A stretch of 64,000 bases of DNA, from contig JAHABL010000005.1 in the NCBI GenBank assembly GCA_018376445.1, positions 105,030-169,029 of the forward strand, read 5' to 3'. The notes below the pieces were generated by a model, which ran no database searches, was not told where the DNA came from, and saw only the letters and a list, made by a program, of their open reading frames with translations. A program made the position numbers and the translations under genes. Origin of the DNA: Mycobacteriales bacterium. Its GTDB lineage: Bacteria > Actinomycetota > Actinomycetes > Mycobacteriales > Mycobacteriaceae. The number at the start of each line of letters is the position of its first letter. The stretch's first letter is position 1. Positions 25,125-33,588 of the stretch are shown here, piece by piece.

Positions 25125-25274
25125 AGACGCCCCCAGTGGCAGGCTCTGCCCTGCCAGCGGCGGACCCGATGTCACCCGCCGTGGCTCATCTGTCCCCTAC
25201 AAGTAACACCTGTGGTAATGGAACAGCACCATCCCACGTTGGTCTGTTCCCCCACCGCGAGTGAGATTGGACAG

Positions 25275-25321
25275 AAGAAGACCCGCCTCCGAGTTGTTCA
25301 TTCGGGGCGGGTCTTCTTTTA
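25275..25321 (+). terminator. Rho-independent terminator after pckG
   Basis: AAGAAGACCCGCC and GGCGGGTCTTCTT form a perfect 13-bp stem with an 18-nt loop, followed by TT and A. This is one of the strongest terminators in the window. Confidence 0.9.
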
Positions 25322-25397
25322 TGGTCACTCCGGGAGATTCTCCAACGATCTCTCTCCGGTGTGTTCACCAAGGAAGTGCGACTACCGATGCCGGGGT

Positions 25398-25489
25398 GTG
25401 TGGGACAGGAACGTTCCCACACTAGAGCGGAACCCACACGCTGGGACACCCGCGGGGAAGGGACCACAGTGGGGTGCCCTCAGCGTTAT
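25398..25489. other. Two further inverted repeats between convergent genes
   Basis: GTGTGGGA and TCCCACAC pair at 25398-25422. A longer imperfect pair joins ACGCTGGGACACCC near 25439 with GGGTGCCCTCAGCGT near 25475. They lie 40-130 bp past the stop of the leftward membrane-protein gene and probably end its transcript. The remainder of 25125-25531 holds nothing else I can support. Confidence 0.45.
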
Positions 25490-25531
25490 GAAGGTGGCAT
25501 CGACGACGTGGCGCTCGCGAGTTGCCGTGTG

Positions 25532-27112
25532 CTAGGCAGCCAGGCCGTAATCGCTCGGTCGTGCTGGGCTGGCGGCTAGTGACATGGCTGCCTGAGCACG
25601 GAGGGCTACAGGAGCACCCTTCTTTCCTTTCTTGGCGTTCTTCTTCGCGTGGGAAGAAGCTTGTGCGGACGTGTTGGCAGCCTTCTTGCCAGCGGCTTTC
25701 TTTGTACTCTTGGTACTCTTGGCGCCCTTGGCGTTCTTGTTGGCAGCCTTCTTGCCCTTGTTCTTGTTTTTACCCTTGGCCTTGGCCTTGGACTTGTCCT
25801 GACCTGCGGCTGCGGCTTCTTCCTTCTGCTTCTTTGTCTGGTTGACGGCTTCGTACTGCGGTCCGCGGTTGGTGTTACCGGAGACGGCGTAGATGAACAT
25901 TCCGAAGAGGAACACAGCCAGCGCTGCCAGCATCCACGGCAGAGTTGCCAGCGGGATGGTGATAAGGGCGATGGGTCCGATGATAGCCAGGCTGATGATG
26001 AAGGCGAAGAGCCAGATTGCAGCAGTGAGGAGGAACAGGCCGGCGATGAACAGCCACGGAGCAAGGATCATCATGAGGCCGAAGAACACACCCACCAACA
26101 GGAGCCCGGAGGCCATCAGCACGATGACGCCGAAGACCACGAGGGCAACACCCAGGAGGCGGGCCACCACGGCGAGGGCGGCGAGCACAATCGGGGTGAA
26201 GTTGAGGGGGATGGGGATGATCGGCAGGGTAAACACGAAGGACAACCCTGCGAACAGATCGACCACACCGGCGGCGAGCAGGGCGCCGAAGACGATCATG
26301 GAGATACCTGCGCCCACTGCCAACAGCCAGGTTGTGCCGGACAGGATGACCAGCGCAATGCCGTTAAGGAAGGCGACGGGTAGGGCCACGATACCGAAGA
26401 ATACTGCTCCGGTGAGCAGCAGTGCGGTGACCGGCAGGACTAGAGAAAAGGCGATAAAGACAGCAGCTGCCAGACCGGTGATGGGTCCGAGGACGAGGCC
26501 GGTAAGGGCGACGAAGACGGAGGCGGTCCGGAGGATGCGGTAGTAATCGTTCTTCCAGTAGCGGCTGTGACGCATGCCTTCGATGATGTCGTAGACCATT
26601 TCACCCAGGACGGGGACGCGGGATGCGGATTCGGCGACGACCGCCCACATTCCGTCAATGTCCTCGCCGAGGTTCTTGATGAACTCGGGCGCGTTGGTCA
26701 GAGGGGTGTTGTCCTTCCGGGTATCAACAACGCCGGTAAGGGCGACGAGCTGTCCGTGGTGGGCAGTCGAGGCTGCGGTGGTGATGGTGCCCTGCGCTCC
26801 GTGGGAGAGGATGTCCCGGCCGGCGAGAAGCAGGCTGGAGTGGAGGAAGGACAGGATGTCTTGGCTGGAGGGTATATGGCTGGCGGGCTGGGCCGGGGCA
26901 TTGAGCTGCATACGTGCATCCCGTCCGGGGCTGGATGTTAGCGCGCTGCCGAGGTTGTTCGGCGCAGTCACCTGGACGTCACTGGTGGTGACGATGTCGT
27001 GTGCACTGCTGGGGAGTGATGGGGTGGGCGCGTCTGCCGCTTGGGCGGCTCCTACTCCTAGTCCACAGGCCAGTGCCAAGAAACTGGCTGCGACTCCCAA
27101 AGCGTGTTTCAA
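25532..27112 (-). CDS. Exported polytopic membrane protein with Lys/Ala-rich histone-H1-like tail
   Basis: Protein of 526 aa, not assignable to a named family. A signal peptide (core FLALACGLGVGAA) precedes a Ser/Pro-rich extracytoplasmic stretch. From about residue 195 to 410 come eight or so closely packed hydrophobic segments rich in Leu, Ile, Val and Ala. The last 100 residues are a very basic tail made of KGK, AAK and KST units (for example KSTKSTKKAAGKKAA), resembling the H1-like tails of actinobacterial nucleoid proteins. The tail is probably cytoplasmic and could bind DNA, RNA or anionic lipid. The start appears to be TTG: an in-frame stop lies three codons upstream and no ATG precedes the signal peptide. 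A CATCACA/TGTGATG inverted repeat lies 45 bp upstream. Confidence 0.7.
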   Translation of the reverse strand: MKHALGVAASFLALACGLGVGAAQAADAPTPSLPSSAHDIVTTSDVQVTAPNNLGSALTSSPGRDARMQLNAPAQPASHIPSSQDILSFLHSSLLLAGRDILSHGAQGTITTAASTAHHGQLVALTGVVDTRKDNTPLTNAPEFIKNLGEDIDGMWAVVAESASRVPVLGEMVYDIIEGMRHSRYWKNDYYRILRTASVFVALTGLVLGPITGLAAAVFIAFSLVLPVTALLLTGAVFFGIVALPVAFLNGIALVILSGTTWLLAVGAGISMIVFGALLAAGVVDLFAGLSFVFTLPIIPIPLNFTPIVLAALAVVARLLGVALVVFGVIVLMASGLLLVGVFFGLMMILAPWLFIAGLFLLTAAIWLFAFIISLAIIGPIALITIPLATLPWMLAALAVFLFGMFIYAVSGNTNRGPQYEAVNQTKKQKEEAAAAGQDKSKAKAKGKNKNKGKKAANKNAKGAKSTKSTKKAAGKKAANTSAQASSHAKKNAKKGKKGAPVALRAQAAMSLAASPARPSDYGLAA

Positions 27113-27156
27113 GATATCATTTCAATTCTGACTAGTTGACTTATGTTTAGTGGTCA

Positions 27157-27176
27157 CATCACATGTTCCTGTGATG
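27157..27176. promoter_or_regulatory. CATCACA/TGTGATG inverted repeat
   Basis: Seven-base perfect arms with a 6-nt spacer, 45 bp upstream of the membrane-protein start. The position suits an operator. Regulator unknown. Confidence 0.4.
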
Positions 27177-27407
27177 CTAGAAAAGACAATACGAGGACGA
27201 ATGTCCAAAAGCCAGGTTCTTTCCTAAGTTTTTTTAAGGATGAGAGAGAAATTTGTTACCACTCCGCTCTGTCCTGCATGTTTTTTATTTTCTCACTCAT
27301 TAAAAACACTCAGTAGCGGAGTTTTTGTTGCCATTATTTATTGTCGTTTCCACCCCGACTTGCACTCCTATATTTGTTAAGTTTACGCTGATTTCGCACA
27401 AGACAAA

Positions 27408-27436
27408 GGGCGCTTTCCTGCTGCGGGAAAGTGCCC
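27408..27436. other. Isolated GC-rich hairpin
   Basis: GGGCGCTTTCC pairs with GGAAAGTGCCC (one G-T wobble) around a 7-nt loop in an otherwise AT-rich gap with no adjacent rightward gene. It could be the end of an unannotated small RNA or a relic. Confidence 0.35.
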
Positions 27437-27560
27437 TCTAACTATGTCGTGAACAATGTGGCGAGTCTCTCACCATACAAATTGTAGAGAGTTCCTCATA
27501 TCTATAGTGTAGGCACCATTTTGGGGGACACTGCACACAGGTAATGTAGAGATACACGCA

Positions 27561-27588
27561 AAAAGGCCCCGGTGATAACACCGGGGCT
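27561..27588 (-). terminator. Terminator of the panC-panD unit
   Basis: GCCCCGGTG and CACCGGGGC form a 9-bp stem with a 4-nt loop. Read leftward it is followed by a run of T residues, a classic rho-independent terminator 45 nt past panD. Confidence 0.9.
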
Positions 27589-27632
27589 CTCATTCTTCAG
27601 TCAGCTCACAAACGTCGCGCAGGACACCTCAT

Positions 27633-28040
27633 CTAGCCGCGCGGATCGAGCAACCCCGACCCCTCCGGCACACCAGCAGGATCGGAGCCCTCCTCCAGAA
27701 TCTGGTTCTTCTCATCCACAAAGATGACCTTCGGCTGGTAACTCCGCGCTTCCTCCTCATCCATCAGCCCGTAGCCAATGAGGATCACCATGTCCCCCGG
27801 GTGGATAAGGTGGGCGGCAGCACCATTGATAGAGATAATGCCGGAACCCCGCTCCCCCGCAATGCAATAGGTGGACAGGCGGTTACCGTTAGCGATGTCA
27901 ACAATGTCCACCTTCTCGCCTTCCCACAGGTCAGCAGCCTCCAGGAGGGCAACGTCAATCGTGCACGAACCCACATAGTGCAGGTCCGCCTGGGTGACGG
28001 TGGCGCGGTGGATCTTGGATTTCAGCATGGTTCGGAACAT
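27633..28040 (-). CDS. panD: Aspartate 1-decarboxylase
   Basis: Pyruvoyl enzyme (135 aa) that makes beta-alanine for pantothenate. Self-cleavage occurs at Gly24-Ser25 in HYVGSCTIDV, and Lys9 and the NGNRLSTY segment are the usual substrate-binding parts. The C-terminal tail of about 20 residues (Asp, Pro, Gly-rich) is slightly longer than in E. coli, as in many actinobacteria. It is 15 bp downstream of panC, so the two are co-transcribed, and a strong terminator follows. Confidence 0.96.
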   Translation of the reverse strand: MFRTMLKSKIHRATVTQADLHYVGSCTIDVALLEAADLWEGEKVDIVDIANGNRLSTYCIAGERGSGIISINGAAAHLIHPGDMVILIGYGLMDEEEARSYQPKVIFVDEKNQILEEGSDPAGVPEGSGLLDPRG

Positions 28041-28055
28041 GGTAGTGGCACATCC

Positions 28056-28943
28056 TTAGTAGTCCCAGGGCTGGAGCATCAGTCCCATGTTGTCGATCAG
28101 TCGGGTGGTGCCGACCCTGGCAGCCAGCAGCAGACGGGCAGCTACCGTGGCGTCGGCGTAATCGCCCAGTGGTTGCAGGCCGGCGTCGCGAATCTCAATG
28201 TAGTCGACGTCGATCTGCGGATACTGGGCTAGGTGGGTGCGGGTGGCGTCAACCACCTCGCGGGGGGTGGCTCCGCCCTCGGCGGCAGCAACGCCAGCAC
28301 GCAGGCTGGCGGAGAGCTGCTGGGCCAGCGCGTGTTCCTCGGCGGAGAGGTAGCGGTTGCGGGAGCTGAGGGCGAGGCCGCTCTCCTCCCGGCGGATGGG
28401 GACGGGGTGCAGGGTAATAGGCAGGTTGAGGTCCTCCACCATCTGCTTGAGGAGGACGAGCTGCTGGTAGTCCTTTTCTCCAAAGAACGCGTGGTTGGCG
28501 CGGGAGATACCGAAGAGTTTGGCGCACACGGTGAGGGCACCGGCGAAGTGGCCGGGGCGGGTGGCGCCTTCAAGTTCAGTGGCGAGGGGGCCGGGGTTGA
28601 CGGTGCTGCGGTACCCGTGCGGGTACATGTCGTTAGCGGTGGGGGCGAAGGCGACATCGACGCCTTCGGCGGCCAGGAGGTCGAGGTCCGCGGAGAGGGT
28701 GCGGGGGTAGGAGTCGAGGTCTTCGGTGGGCCCGAATTGGAGGGGGTTGACGAAGATGCTGACGATGACAGTGGCGTTGGGAAGCTCTTTCGCGGCACGG
28801 ACGAGCTGCATATGTCCATCGTGGAGGGCACCCATGGTTGGGACCAACGCGATGGAGCGGCCGTCGGCGCGGAGCTGGTCCGTGAGGACGCTGAGGTCGC
28901 TAGGGGTGGTACATACGTGCAGGGACGTGTTGTCGCTAGTCAC
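28056..28943 (-). CDS. panC: Pantothenate synthetase
   Basis: ATP-dependent ligase (295 aa) joining pantoate and beta-alanine. Signature motifs are PTMGALHDGHMQLV (HIGH-type ATP site), FVNPLQFGPTEDLDSYPRTL, FFGEKDYQQLVLLKQMV and the KMSKS-like LALSSRNRYLS. Length and order are standard. panD follows after 15 bp, giving both substrate supply and ligation in one unit. Confidence 0.97.
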   Translation of the reverse strand: MTSDNTSLHVCTTPSDLSVLTDQLRADGRSIALVPTMGALHDGHMQLVRAAKELPNATVIVSIFVNPLQFGPTEDLDSYPRTLSADLDLLAAEGVDVAFAPTANDMYPHGYRSTVNPGPLATELEGATRPGHFAGALTVCAKLFGISRANHAFFGEKDYQQLVLLKQMVEDLNLPITLHPVPIRREESGLALSSRNRYLSAEEHALAQQLSASLRAGVAAAEGGATPREVVDATRTHLAQYPQIDVDYIEIRDAGLQPLGDYADATVAARLLLAARVGTTRLIDNMGLMLQPWDY

Positions 28944-29012
28944 TCTTTAATTATGGGCTCACCTTTGCGGAAAGCCAATTGGCGAAGTATGCCCAGCCTG
29001 CCTTCTCTTCTC

Positions 29013-30296
29013 TTAGGACTCGCGGGTGACCAGGAGGGTGCTCAGTTGGTCGAGGATGCGCATGGCGACGCCACGTTTAGACATGCGCGGGATGGGGGTT
29101 TCGGCGCCGTCACGCCCCAACAGCCAGCCGGCGTTGGTGGGCTGGCCGAAGGTGGTGTCGAACCCCACCTCGTTGACCATGAGCAGGTGGCAGCCTTTGC
29201 GGGCGAATTTCTCGCGGCCCAGCTGGAGCACCGAGTGGTCGAGGTCGCCGGTTTCGGCGGCGAAGCCGACGGTGGTGAGCTGCGGGTAGCGGGTAACGAT
29301 GTTCGCCAGAATGTCGGGATTGCGGGTGAGGGCGATGCTGCTGGGTTCGCTGCTGGTGCCCTTTTTGAGTTTGGTGTCTGCGGTGGTGGTGGGGCGGAAG
29401 TCGGCGACGGCGGCGGCCATGATGACGGCATCGACGGGCTGGGTGTCGAGGAGGCCAGTGAGGGTGTGGTGGAGGTCGAGGGCGCTGGTGACGGGTTCCA
29501 CGTGCACGCCGGCGGGGAGGTAGGGGAGGTCGTGGGCACCTAGGAGGAGGGTGACGTGGGCGCCTCGTTGGGCGGCGCAGGCGGCGAGGGCGGCGCCTTG
29601 TTGGCCGGAGGAGTTGTTGCCCAGGTAGCGCACCGGGTCGAGGGCTTCGCGAGTGCCGCCGGCGGTGACGATGAGGTGACGACCGGTGAGGTCGCGGGGC
29701 ATGGCGGTGACGGGTGCGGGCGCGGCGGCGGGTGAGCCTGCGGCGGCCAACTCTTGTTCTTCGAGGAGGGCGATGGCCATGTCGGCAATCTCTTGGGGTT
29801 CGGGTAGGCGCCCGGCGCCGGAGTCGGGGCCCGTCAACCTCCCCACTGCTGGCTCCATCACCGTGTAGCCGTGCTCGCGGAGGGTGGCGACATTGTGCTG
29901 GACGAGGCTGTTGTCCCACATTTGGGTGTGCATGGCGGGGGCGAGCAGTACCGGGCAGGTGGCCATGAGGAGAGTGGTGGTGAGCATGTCGTTGGCGGCC
30001 CCGGCGGCAATGCGGGAGAGCAGGTCCGCGGTGGTGGGGACGACGACCACCAGGTCCGCGGTGGCGCCGACGGAGACGTGCCGCACCTGGGGGATGCCGG
30101 TGAAGACGCTGGACGTTACGGGCTGCCCGGTGAGGGCTTCTAGGGTGGCGGTGCCGATGAACTTTTCGGCGGCGGCGGTGGGGATGGCGGTGACGGTGTG
30201 CCCGGCTTTGGTGAACTCGCGGATGACCATGCAGGCTTTGTAGGCGGCAATGCCGCCGCCGACGCCCACCACAATGTTCTTCCCTGCTTGTGCCAT
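29013..30296 (-). CDS. coaBC: Bifunctional phosphopantothenoylcysteine decarboxylase / phosphopantothenate-cysteine ligase
   Basis: Fused CoA-biosynthesis enzyme (427 aa). The N-terminal flavin-dependent CoaC domain shows GVGGGIAAYKA, ADLVVVVPTTADLLSRIAAGAANDML and PAMHTQMWDN. The CoaB domain from about residue 205 shows TAGGTREALDPVRYLGNNSSG. The start ATG lacks a Shine-Dalgarno, but TAGAAT ends 7 nt upstream, pointing to a leaderless mRNA. The much longer open frame upstream has no conserved content. It lies 69 bp beyond panC on the same strand and is divergent from panB, 99 bp away. Confidence 0.96.
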   Translation of the reverse strand: MAQAGKNIVVGVGGGIAAYKACMVIREFTKAGHTVTAIPTAAAEKFIGTATLEALTGQPVTSSVFTGIPQVRHVSVGATADLVVVVPTTADLLSRIAAGAANDMLTTTLLMATCPVLLAPAMHTQMWDNSLVQHNVATLREHGYTVMEPAVGRLTGPDSGAGRLPEPQEIADMAIALLEEQELAAAGSPAAAPAPVTAMPRDLTGRHLIVTAGGTREALDPVRYLGNNSSGQQGAALAACAAQRGAHVTLLLGAHDLPYLPAGVHVEPVTSALDLHHTLTGLLDTQPVDAVIMAAAVADFRPTTTADTKLKKGTSSEPSSIALTRNPDILANIVTRYPQLTTVGFAAETGDLDHSVLQLGREKFARKGCHLLMVNEVGFDTTFGQPTNAGWLLGRDGAETPIPRMSKRGVAMRILDQLSTLLVTRES

Positions 30297-30395
30297 AACG
30301 CCTATTCTAGGCTGCTTGCCGCCTGCCTCCTGGGTTGTTGCGTATTTGTGAGGTCTCAGCTGCCCTTTGTGGGGGGAGGTGGCAGACTTGTCAGT

Positions 30396-31196
30396 ATGCA
30401 GACACGCGTTTTGGACCTTGCTCAATGGAAGATTGATGGCCACAAGTGGGCCATGTTGACTGCTTACGACTACTCCACTGCCCGCGCTTTCGCCGCCGCC
30501 GACATTCCGGTGTTGTTGGTGGGCGATTCGGCCGCGAATGTGGTGTACGGCTACGACACCACCACCCAGGTGAGTTTGGATGAGATGATCTTTTTGACGC
30601 GCGGCGTGGTGCGGGGTGCGCCGAAGGCTCTGGTGGTGGCTGATATGCCCTTCGGTACCTATGAGGCGTCCGACGAACAGGCTATCCTCTCCGCCACCCG
30701 CATGATGCGCGATTCGGGGGCGCAGATGGTGAAGCTTGAAGGCGGCGTGCGGATGGCGAGCCGGATCCGCGCGCTGGTGAACGCGGGTATTCCGGTGATG
30801 GCCCATATTGGGTTTACGCCGCAGTCCGTGCATGCCCTGGGCGGGTTTAAGGTACAGGGGCGGGGTGACGCTGCCGCCCGATTGTTGGCGGATGCGCGTG
30901 CCGTGCAGGAGGCGGGGGCCAGCGCGGTGGTGTTGGAGATGGTGCCGGCGGAGGTGGCGAAGGAGGCAACGGAGACGCTGGCTATTCCGACGGTGGGGAT
31001 TGGGGCTGGCCCGGATACGGATGCGCAGGTATTGGTGTGGTATGACGCTATGGCGGTGCCACAGGATGGCCGTCGCCCTCGTTTTGTGAAGGTATTTGCT
31101 GAGGTGGGAGCAGAGATGACGGCAGCTGCTCGCGCCTACCGGGAAGAGGTGGAGGCGGGCACGTTCCCGGCGGCGGAGCACTGCTTCAACGGTTAG
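30396..31196 (+). CDS. panB: 3-methyl-2-oxobutanoate hydroxymethyltransferase
   Basis: First committed enzyme of pantothenate synthesis (266 aa), adding a hydroxymethyl group from methylene-THF to ketoisovalerate. Motifs: AMLTAYDYSTARAF, LVGDSAANVVYGYDTT, VADMPFGTYEA, MVKLEGG and IGIGAGPDTDAQVLVWYD. The ATG at 30396 begins the conserved domain; the longer open frame upstream overlaps the coaBC start region and is not credible. It is divergent from coaBC. The stop overlaps the convergent nrdD stop by 2 bp. Confidence 0.96.
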   Translation: MQTRVLDLAQWKIDGHKWAMLTAYDYSTARAFAAADIPVLLVGDSAANVVYGYDTTTQVSLDEMIFLTRGVVRGAPKALVVADMPFGTYEASDEQAILSATRMMRDSGAQMVKLEGGVRMASRIRALVNAGIPVMAHIGFTPQSVHALGGFKVQGRGDAAARLLADARAVQEAGASAVVLEMVPAEVAKEATETLAIPTVGIGAGPDTDAQVLVWYDAMAVPQDGRRPRFVKVFAEVGAEMTAAARAYREEVEAGTFPAAEHCFNG

Positions 31197-33172
31197 CCTC
31201 GGTCGTTGGCGGTGGCCATACGGTCGCCGGGGAGGGAGGAAACGGCGCGCGGTGCGGCGACGGGGGAATGCAGGGCGACGCCTTCCCGGAAGCTCTTGCG
31301 TTCCTTCTGCTCGGACTGCTTGCCTTTATTGAAGGATTTCACGGGGCGGAAGTAACCCATGACGCGGGTCCACACTTCACACTCCACCGGTTCCCATTCG
31401 GCTTCTAGCTGCTCGGCGGTCTTCTTCACTGGCTTGCCGGCGGCTTCGGCGGCGCGGGCGGCGGCAACTTCGGCGTCGTGGTCTGCCTGGCACTTGGGGC
31501 AGTATTGGTGTTCGCCGGAGATGTAGCCGTACTTGGGGCTGATGGAGAAGGTGGGGGTGATGGTGATGTAGGGGACGTGGAATGCGGTCAAGCTGCGGCG
31601 GACGAGTTCGCGGCAGGTCTTGGCGTCGCTCACGCGTTCGCCCATGTAGAGGTGGAGAACGGTGCCGCCGGTGTACATGGACTGGAGGTCCTCTTGCTGT
31701 TCGAGGGCTTCGAAGGGGTCATCGGTGTAGCCGACGGGGAGCATGGAGGAGTTGGTGTAGTAGGGGGCATCGGGGAAGCCGGCCTGCAGGATGTCGGGGA
31801 AGCGTTTCTTGTCTTCGCGGGCGAAGCGGTAGCAAGCACCCTCGGCGGGGGTGGCCTCCAGGTTGTAGAGGTGCCCGGTTTCTTCTTGGAAGTCAATGAG
31901 GCGGGCACGGATGTGGTCGAGCAGCTGGTAGGCCATTTCGTGGCCGGCGGGGGCGGCGATGTCGTCGTTGTCGTCGGTGAAGTTGCGCACCATTTCGTTG
32001 ATGCCGTTGACGCCGATGGTGGAGAAGTGGTTGTCGAGGCTGGCGAGGTAGCGCTTGGTGTAGGGGTAGAGGCCGCGGTCGATGAGTTCGTTAACCTTGA
32101 CGCGCTTCTTTTCCAGGGTGTCTTTGCCCAGTTCCATCAGTTCGTCGACGCGGGCGAGGAGGCCTTTCCAGTCCCCTTTGTGCTGGTAGCCTAGGCGGGC
32201 GCAGTTGAGGGTGACGACGCCGATGGAGCCGGTTTGTTCGGCGGATCCGAAGAGGCCGTTGCCGCGTTTGAGTAGTTCGCGGAGGTCGAGTTGGAGGCGG
32301 CAGCACATGGAGCGGATCATGCCGGGGTCGAGGTCGGAGTTGATGAAGTTTTGGAAGTAGGGCAGGCCGTATTTGGCTGTCATTTCAAACAGCGGCTCCA
32401 TGATGGGGGCTTCCCAGTCGAAGTCTTTGCCGATGTTGTATGTGGGGATGGGGAAGGTGAAGACGCGTCCGTCGGCGTCACCTTCTGTCATGACCTCGAT
32501 GAAGGCTTGGTTGATGAGGGTCATTTCCTCGTGGAGGTCGCCGTAGGTGAAGTCGACGGGTTCGCCGCCGATGAAGGGGACCTGCTTGGCGAGGTCTTCG
32601 GGGCATTGGAGGTCGAAGGTGAGGTTGGTGAAGGGGGTTTGGGTGCCCCAGCGGCTGGGGACGTTGAGGTTGAAGATGAGTTCCTGCATCTGCTGCTTGA
32701 CCTCGTCGAAGGAGAGGTTGTCGAGGCGGACGAAGGGGGCCATGTAGGTGTCGAAGGAGCTGAAGGCCTGCGCACCGGCCCATTCATTTTGGAGGGTTCC
32801 CAGGAAGTTGACGATTTGCCCGCAGGCGGTGGAGAAGTGCTTGGGTGGGAGGGAGGCGACGGTGCCGGGGACGCCGTTGAAGCCTTCTTCGAGGAGTTGA
32901 CGGAGGGACCAGCCAGCGCAGTAGCCGGCGAGCATGTCGAGGTCGTGGATGTGGATGGAGCCGTCGCGGTGGGCGGCGCCGGCTTCGGGGCTGAAGACGT
33001 TGCTGAGCCAGTAGTTGGCGACGACCTTACCGGAGGTATTGAGCATCATTCCGCCCAGGGAGTAGTCCTGGTTGGCGTTGGCGTTGACGCGCCAGTCGCT
33101 GCGGTCGAGGTATTCGTCGATGGTGGAGGTGACGTCGACGATGGGCCTGGTGGTGGGGTCGGTGTTCGCCAT
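31193..33172 (-). CDS. nrdD: Anaerobic ribonucleoside-triphosphate reductase
   Basis: Class III reductase (659 aa) making deoxyribonucleotides without oxygen, activated by NrdG. Typical segments are GYCAGWSLRQLLEEGF, FNLNVPSRWGTQTPFTN, GSIGVVTLNCARLGY and the C-terminal glycyl-radical region TRVMGYFRP. No N-terminal ATP-cone is visible, so allosteric control may differ. The C-terminal zinc site has only three Cys (CPKC and one more before VWTR) instead of four, with an Ala/Glu/Lys-rich insert between. The ATG at 33172 follows GAAGGA by 7 nt. Tandem NrdR-like boxes lie 130-175 bp upstream. Confidence 0.93.
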   Translation of the reverse strand: MANTDPTTRPIVDVTSTIDEYLDRSDWRVNANANQDYSLGGMMLNTSGKVVANYWLSNVFSPEAGAAHRDGSIHIHDLDMLAGYCAGWSLRQLLEEGFNGVPGTVASLPPKHFSTACGQIVNFLGTLQNEWAGAQAFSSFDTYMAPFVRLDNLSFDEVKQQMQELIFNLNVPSRWGTQTPFTNLTFDLQCPEDLAKQVPFIGGEPVDFTYGDLHEEMTLINQAFIEVMTEGDADGRVFTFPIPTYNIGKDFDWEAPIMEPLFEMTAKYGLPYFQNFINSDLDPGMIRSMCCRLQLDLRELLKRGNGLFGSAEQTGSIGVVTLNCARLGYQHKGDWKGLLARVDELMELGKDTLEKKRVKVNELIDRGLYPYTKRYLASLDNHFSTIGVNGINEMVRNFTDDNDDIAAPAGHEMAYQLLDHIRARLIDFQEETGHLYNLEATPAEGACYRFAREDKKRFPDILQAGFPDAPYYTNSSMLPVGYTDDPFEALEQQEDLQSMYTGGTVLHLYMGERVSDAKTCRELVRRSLTAFHVPYITITPTFSISPKYGYISGEHQYCPKCQADHDAEVAAARAAEAAGKPVKKTAEQLEAEWEPVECEVWTRVMGYFRPVKSFNKGKQSEQKERKSFREGVALHSPVAAPRAVSSLPGDRMATANDRG

Positions 33173-33588
33173 GGTGGTGTCCTTCTGTGTCCTGCGGTGT
33201 GTCATCTTCGGGGGTCTCACCCGGGGGAGGGCGCTAAGGATGCCCTTACATTCCCTGGTGGGTGCGCATGTCTAAAGCTACTAGGAAGGTGTGACACGTT
33301 TGTGCAGCATATTGCGGCACTATATTTCCTAACCACTAGATGTAGTGGCTTAATGGCGATTTTCTCAGGTTTTTCACAAAAACCGAGGACACTCGTTGTG
33401 GTGCGAAAAATCACAATCTCATTTTTTGTTTGGGCGTGTCGTGCGCGCACTACATGGGGTCAGTTCGCTAAGGACACTCGTGGCATTTCTCGGTACATAT
33501 GGCTTAGCTCATCACCTCTTGTGAAAAGCCCGTAAAAAATGTGAACAGGATCACTTATTTATGGCGAAAAGATGACAGCATATACACC
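33173..33588. other. Divergent intergenic region between nrdD and a lipase gene
   Basis: 416 bp holding the NrdR-like boxes and AT-rich promoter-like sequence. GGACACTCGT occurs twice (near 33387 and 33472). No gene is supported. Confidence 0.5.
33302..33348. promoter_or_regulatory. Tandem NrdR-like boxes upstream of nrdD
   Basis: CCACTAGATGTAGTGG (33333-33348) is a 16-mer with perfect 6-bp arms fitting the NrdR box pattern. A weaker copy, GTGCAGCATATTGCGG (33302-33317), starts 31 bp away. Spacing and sequence match the pair found before nrdG. Confidence 0.65.

Larger units (their letters stand above)
27113..27632. other. Intergenic region, AT-rich, no gene seen
   Basis: A 520-bp gap between two leftward genes. 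It contains the inverted repeat at 27157, an AT-rich stretch at 27240-27400, an isolated hairpin at 27408 and the panD terminator at 27561. I find no convincing coding sequence; a small RNA near 27400 is possible but unsupported. Confidence 0.5.

Noticed and set aside
23814..25175. 453-codon frame antisense to pckG
   Set aside because: Overlaps a secure enzyme gene and has Val/Gly-rich shadow composition.
30297..31181. Long N-terminal extension of coaBC
   Set aside because: It lies antisense to panB, has no conserved content and starts before a well-placed ATG with a leaderless promoter signature.
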